Source: SIG440 sp045648175 (GTDB lineage Bacteria; Bacillota; Clostridia; Monoglobales; Monoglobaceae). From it: a stretch of 7,738 nt of DNA. The notes below the pieces were generated by a model. It ran no database searches and was not told where the DNA came from. It worked only from the letters and a program-made list of their open reading frames with translations. The translations under genes were made by a program, and so were the position numbers. This document shows positions 6,078-7,738 of this stretch, in pieces. The first letter of the stretch is position 1. Each line of letters opens with the position of its first letter. Where the stretch lies: NCBI GenBank assembly GCA_045648175.1, contig JAZRNN010000001.1:1-7738 (forward strand), written 5' to 3'.

Positions 6078-6240
6078 CAAAAGTGCGCATAAATGACAAA
6101 AATTTGCAAGAACAAAACAAGTTTATACCATCTTGTTCGGTTATGTAGGCATCGTTTTGAATATATTCATAGTTAATGTCTTGTTTAAGTTGTACAAATT
6201 ATGGAAATAATTTAAAATGCGTGTTGGGTAAATTTGGTGC

Positions 6241-6269
6241 TTGACATAATTTGGATTTGATGATATAAT
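6241..6269 (+). promoter_or_regulatory. Consensus sigma-A promoter upstream of rpmJ (extended -10)
   Basis: TTGACA (6241-6246) and TATAAT (6264-6269) are both perfect consensus hexamers, separated by exactly 17 bases. A TG at 6261-6262, one base before the -10, adds the extended -10 motif. Transcription should begin around 6276, leaving a leader of about 56 bases before rpmJ. This is the best promoter in the window and most likely drives rpmJ-rpsM-rpsK-rpsD and the following alpha-operon genes. Confidence 0.92.
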
Positions 6270-6277
6270 AATTCGGT

Positions 6278-6315
6278 TAGCTGTGTGCGTAAGTACAAGC
6301 TATCGTAACTTTTTT
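6278..6315 (+). promoter_or_regulatory. Leader hairpin plus U-tract before rpmJ (possible attenuator)
   Basis: TAGCT (6278-6282) pairs with AGCTA (6298-6302). The stem continues past a bulged A with G-C, T-A and two G-T pairs, closing the loop GCGTAA. An outer alternative pairs GTTA (6276-6279) with TAAC (6306-6309), directly before six Ts (6310-6315). The T-run abuts the rpmJ ribosome-binding site. This resembles an attenuator, but the stem is weak and either separated from the T-run by 7 bases or interrupted. Confidence 0.4.
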
Positions 6316-6331
6316 AGGAGGTGAAGGAAAA

Positions 6332-6445
6332 ATGAAAGTACAACCTTCAGTTAAACCTATTTGTGAAAAGTGCAAAGTAATCAAAAGAAAAGGCAAGGTT
6401 ATGGTTATTTGCGAAAACCCCCGTCACAAACAGAAACAGGGCTAA
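6332..6445 (+). CDS. rpmJ: 50S ribosomal protein L36 (zinc-ribbon form)
   Basis: Encodes 37 residues, the usual L36 length. L36 is the smallest 50S protein and packs against 23S rRNA at the base of the L7/L12 stalk. The sequence MKVQPSVKPICEKCKVIK is canonical. The zinc ligands are Cys11, Cys14, Cys27 and His32, so this is the zinc-binding 'C+' paralogue. The ATG at 6332 follows a full AGGAGGTG (6316-6323) by 8 bases. It is the first gene after the consensus promoter at 6241-6269, so its leader is short. A 154-base spacer, long for this operon, separates it from rpsM and holds a possible structured RNA leader. Confidence 0.98.
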   Translation: MKVQPSVKPICEKCKVIKRKGKVMVICENPRHKQKQG

Positions 6446-6465
6446 TTGTGAAAAATTATTAATCT

Positions 6466-6554
6466 TGTGAGAGCAGAGTCAGGCTTATTCGCCAATTAGT
6501 TTAAGCTGATGAAAGCGAAGAAACTCTTCGTGATAAGTGAAATTCTGCTCCGCA
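6466..6554 (+). promoter_or_regulatory. Candidate branched RNA leader upstream of rpsM
   Basis: A long-range stem pairs 6466-6479 with 6542-6554. Its core, GAGCAGA (6471-6477) with TCTGCTC (6544-6550), is perfect; more pairs lie beyond one bulged A (6470). Inside it sit two hairpins: GCTTA/TAAGC (6483-6487 with 6502-6506) and CGAAGA/TCTTCG (6516-6521 with 6525-6530, loop AAC). Together they form a three-way junction. CTCCG (6548-6552) in the 3' strand of the closing stem can instead pair with CGGAG (6583-6587) in the rpsM ribosome-binding site. The layout fits autogenous control by a ribosomal protein. The pairings are seen; the function and the ligand are inferred. Confidence 0.5.
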
Positions 6555-6599
6555 TTACACTTTTCAAAAAAGAAAAATTATTCGGAGGTGAATGAAAGT

Positions 6600-6965
6600 A
6601 TGGCACGTATTGCAGGTGTTGACTTACCAAATGAGAAGAGAGTTGAGATTGGTCTTACCTATATTTTCGGTATAGGTCTTTCCACATCAAAGAAAATCTT
6701 GGCAGCTACAGGCATAAATCCCGACACAAGAGTTCGTGATTTGTCAGAGGACGAGGTTTCAGCTCTCAGAGCAGAGATCGACAATTACAGCGTTGAAGGT
6801 GATCTCCGTCGTGATATCGCTCTTGATATCAAGCGTCTCATTGAAATCAACTGTTACAGAGGTCTTCGCCACAGGAAAAACCTTCCTGTAAGAGGACAGC
6901 GTTCAAAGACAAACGCAAGAACCAGAAAAGGCCCTAGAAAAACTATGGCTAACAAGAAGAAATAA
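6600..6965 (+). CDS. rpsM: 30S ribosomal protein S13
   Basis: Encodes 121 residues, the usual length. S13 sits in the 30S head, forms inter-subunit bridges with 23S rRNA and L5, and contacts the P-site tRNA through its C-terminal tail. The N-terminus MARIAGVDLPNEKRVEIGL and the helix-two-turn-helix segment YIFGIGLSTSKKILAATG are typical. The C-terminal signature GLRHRKNLPVRGQRSKTN and the basic tail ARTRKGPRK are intact. The ATG at 6600 follows GGAGGTGA (6584-6591) by 8 bases. A GTG at 6537 would add 21 residues without a ribosome-binding site, and an ATG at 6592 is out of frame, so both are rejected. The long upstream spacer is a candidate regulatory leader. Confidence 0.98.
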   Translation: MARIAGVDLPNEKRVEIGLTYIFGIGLSTSKKILAATGINPDTRVRDLSEDEVSALRAEIDNYSVEGDLRRDIALDIKRLIEINCYRGLRHRKNLPVRGQRSKTNARTRKGPRKTMANKKK

Positions 6966-6981
6966 TAAGTTTATCGAAAGT

Positions 6982-7001
6982 CTTTACGCTTGTGCGTGAA
7001 G
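6982..7001 (+). other. Hairpin in the rpsM-rpsK spacer
   Basis: CTTTACGC (6982-6989), loop TTGT, GCGTGAAG (6994-7001) form an 8-bp stem with one G-T pair, filling much of the 66-base spacer. Directly after it, CTCC (7002-7005) can pair with GGAG (7016-7019) of the rpsK ribosome-binding site. There is no T-run, so it is not a terminator. It may separate translation of rpsK from rpsM or mark a processing site. Confidence 0.45.
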
Positions 7002-7031
7002 CTCCCTTAAATTCAGGAGGTGAAAGTTACT

Positions 7032-7424
7032 ATGGCAAAGGCAGTCAAGAAAACCAGACGTCGTAGAGAAAAGAAAAATATTGAACGTGGTGCGGCTCAT
7101 ATCAAGTCAACCTTTAACAATACAATCGTTACCATCACAGACGTTGCAGGAAATGCAATTTCATGGGCATCAGCAGGTGGTTTAGGTTTCAGAGGTTCAA
7201 AGAAGAGCACTCCTTTTGCTGCACAGATGGCAGCAGAAACAGCTGCAAAGGCAGCAATGGAACACGGTCTTAAATTTGTAGAAGTATACGTAAAAGGTCC
7301 TGGCAGCGGTAGAGAAGCAGCTATTCGTGCTCTTCAGGTTGCTGGTCTTGAAGTTAATATGATTAAGGATGTTACACCTATTCCTCACAATGGTTGCAGA
7401 CCCCCCAAGAGAAGAAGAGTGTAA
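7032..7424 (+). CDS. rpsK: 30S ribosomal protein S11
   Basis: Encodes 130 residues, the normal length. S11 lies on the 30S platform near the mRNA exit and the E site, next to S18 and S21. The basic N-terminus (MAKAVKKTRRRREKKN) is followed by the core AAHIKSTFNNTIVTITD, GLGFRGSKKSTPFAAQ and YVKGPGSGREAAIRALQ. It ends in the very conserved VTPIPHNGCRPPKRRRV, whose Asn-Gly in S11 is a known isoaspartate site. The ATG at 7032 is placed 9 bases after AGGAGGTG (7015-7022). An in-frame GTG at 7020 lies inside that ribosome-binding site and is rejected. The gene is 66 bases after rpsM and 34 bases before rpsD, so it is co-transcribed with both. Confidence 0.98.
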   Translation: MAKAVKKTRRRREKKNIERGAAHIKSTFNNTIVTITDVAGNAISWASAGGLGFRGSKKSTPFAAQMAAETAAKAAMEHGLKFVEVYVKGPGSGREAAIRALQVAGLEVNMIKDVTPIPHNGCRPPKRRRV

Positions 7425-7458
7425 TGTGCCTTGAATGCGTTAAAAGGAGGTAAAAAGC

Positions 7459-7738
7459 ATGGCTAAAAATATGCAGCCCGTATTGAAAAGATGCAGGGCT
7501 TTAGGAATTGAGCCGGGTGTTATGGGCGTTCATAAGAGCTCAAACAGAAACCCGCTTAAAGCCGGAAGAAAGAAATCCGAATACGGCCAGCAGTTAAACG
7601 AAAAGCAGAAGCTTAGATTTATCTATGGCGTACTCGAAAAGCAGTTCCATAAATACTATCTTGATGCAACTAAGAAGGATGGCATTACAGGTGAAATGCT
7701 TCTCCAGATTTTGGAGTCACGTTTCGACAATGTTATCT
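7459..7738 (+). CDS. rpsD: 30S ribosomal protein S4, N-terminal part (3' end outside window)
   Basis: The first 93 residues are visible and the frame stays open to the window end. S4 is a primary 16S rRNA-binding protein that nucleates 30S assembly, and in several bacteria it represses its own operon. The start MAKNMQPVLKRCRALG and the signature KKSEYGQQLNEKQKLRFIYG (38-57) are clear, followed by the entry to the S4 RNA-binding domain (LLQILESRFDNVI). Only Cys12 is present in the N-terminal region where zinc-binding S4 proteins have four cysteines, so this is the zinc-free form. The ATG follows AAGGAGGT (7444-7451) by 7 bases. Its place right after rpsK matches the alpha-operon order, with rpoA and rplQ expected beyond the window. 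Confidence 0.97.
   Translation, partial: MAKNMQPVLKRCRALGIEPGVMGVHKSSNRNPLKAGRKKSEYGQQLNEKQKLRFIYGVLEKQFHKYYLDATKKDGITGEMLLQILESRFDNVI

Noticed and set aside
6116..6137. AACAAG / CTTGTT inverted repeat after infA as a terminator.
   Set aside because: The stem is six mostly A-T pairs with a 10-base loop, and no T-run follows. It does not support termination of the infA transcript.
6190..6218. Second promoter upstream of rpmJ: TTGTAC, 17 bases, TAAAAT.
   Set aside because: The spacing is ideal and the -10 is 5/6, but the -35 matches only 3/6 in AT-rich DNA. The perfect promoter 23 bases further on makes it unnecessary.
6592..6602. ATG at 6592 as an alternative rpsM start.
   Set aside because: It is out of frame with S13 and nearly touches the ribosome-binding site. 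The encoded peptide shows no family features.

Overview
This window is the 3' part of the bacterial ribosomal-protein supercluster (spc operon, secY-adk-map-infA segment, start of the alpha operon). Every gene is on the + strand. The order is rpsH(end)-rplF-rplR-rpsE-rpmD-rplO-secY // adk-map-KOW-infA // rpmJ-rpsM-rpsK-rpsD(start). The order, the strong AGGAGGTG ribosome-binding sites, a KOW-domain gene between map and infA, and an S4 protein of the 'MAKxxQPVLKRCRALG' type without the zinc cysteines all point to a Gram-positive anaerobe of class Clostridia, probably near Ruminococcaceae/Oscillospiraceae. That placement is inferred from recalled family resemblance, not from a search.

Layout. 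Positions 1-3748 are a closely packed run of ribosomal proteins ending in secY, whose ATG directly follows the rplO stop. The run closes with a strong intrinsic terminator (about 3765-3825), which overlaps a perfect 21-bp AT-rich palindrome (3819-3866). A gene-free spacer of 311 bases follows. Positions 4060-6077 hold adk, map, a small KOW-domain RNA-binding protein and infA. A 254-base spacer then carries a perfect-consensus sigma-A promoter (TTGACA, 17-base spacer, TATAAT, with an extended -10 TG). This promoter should drive rpmJ-rpsM-rpsK-rpsD and onward. The rpmJ and rpsM genes both have leaders with supportable RNA structure.

The genes make ribosomal subunit proteins (S8, L6, L18, S5, L30, L15, L36, S13, S11, S4), the translocon channel SecY, adenylate kinase, methionine aminopeptidase (which trims many of these new proteins) and initiation factor IF-1. 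They form a growth-rate-linked translation and secretion block.

The coding content is ordinary housekeeping. The parts worth a second look are non-coding: a possible multi-branched RNA leader before rpsM whose closing stem contains an anti-Shine-Dalgarno sequence, the promoter and U-tract hairpin before rpmJ, and the composite terminator/palindrome after secY. I found no mobile element, CRISPR array, tRNA, rRNA or new multi-gene system.
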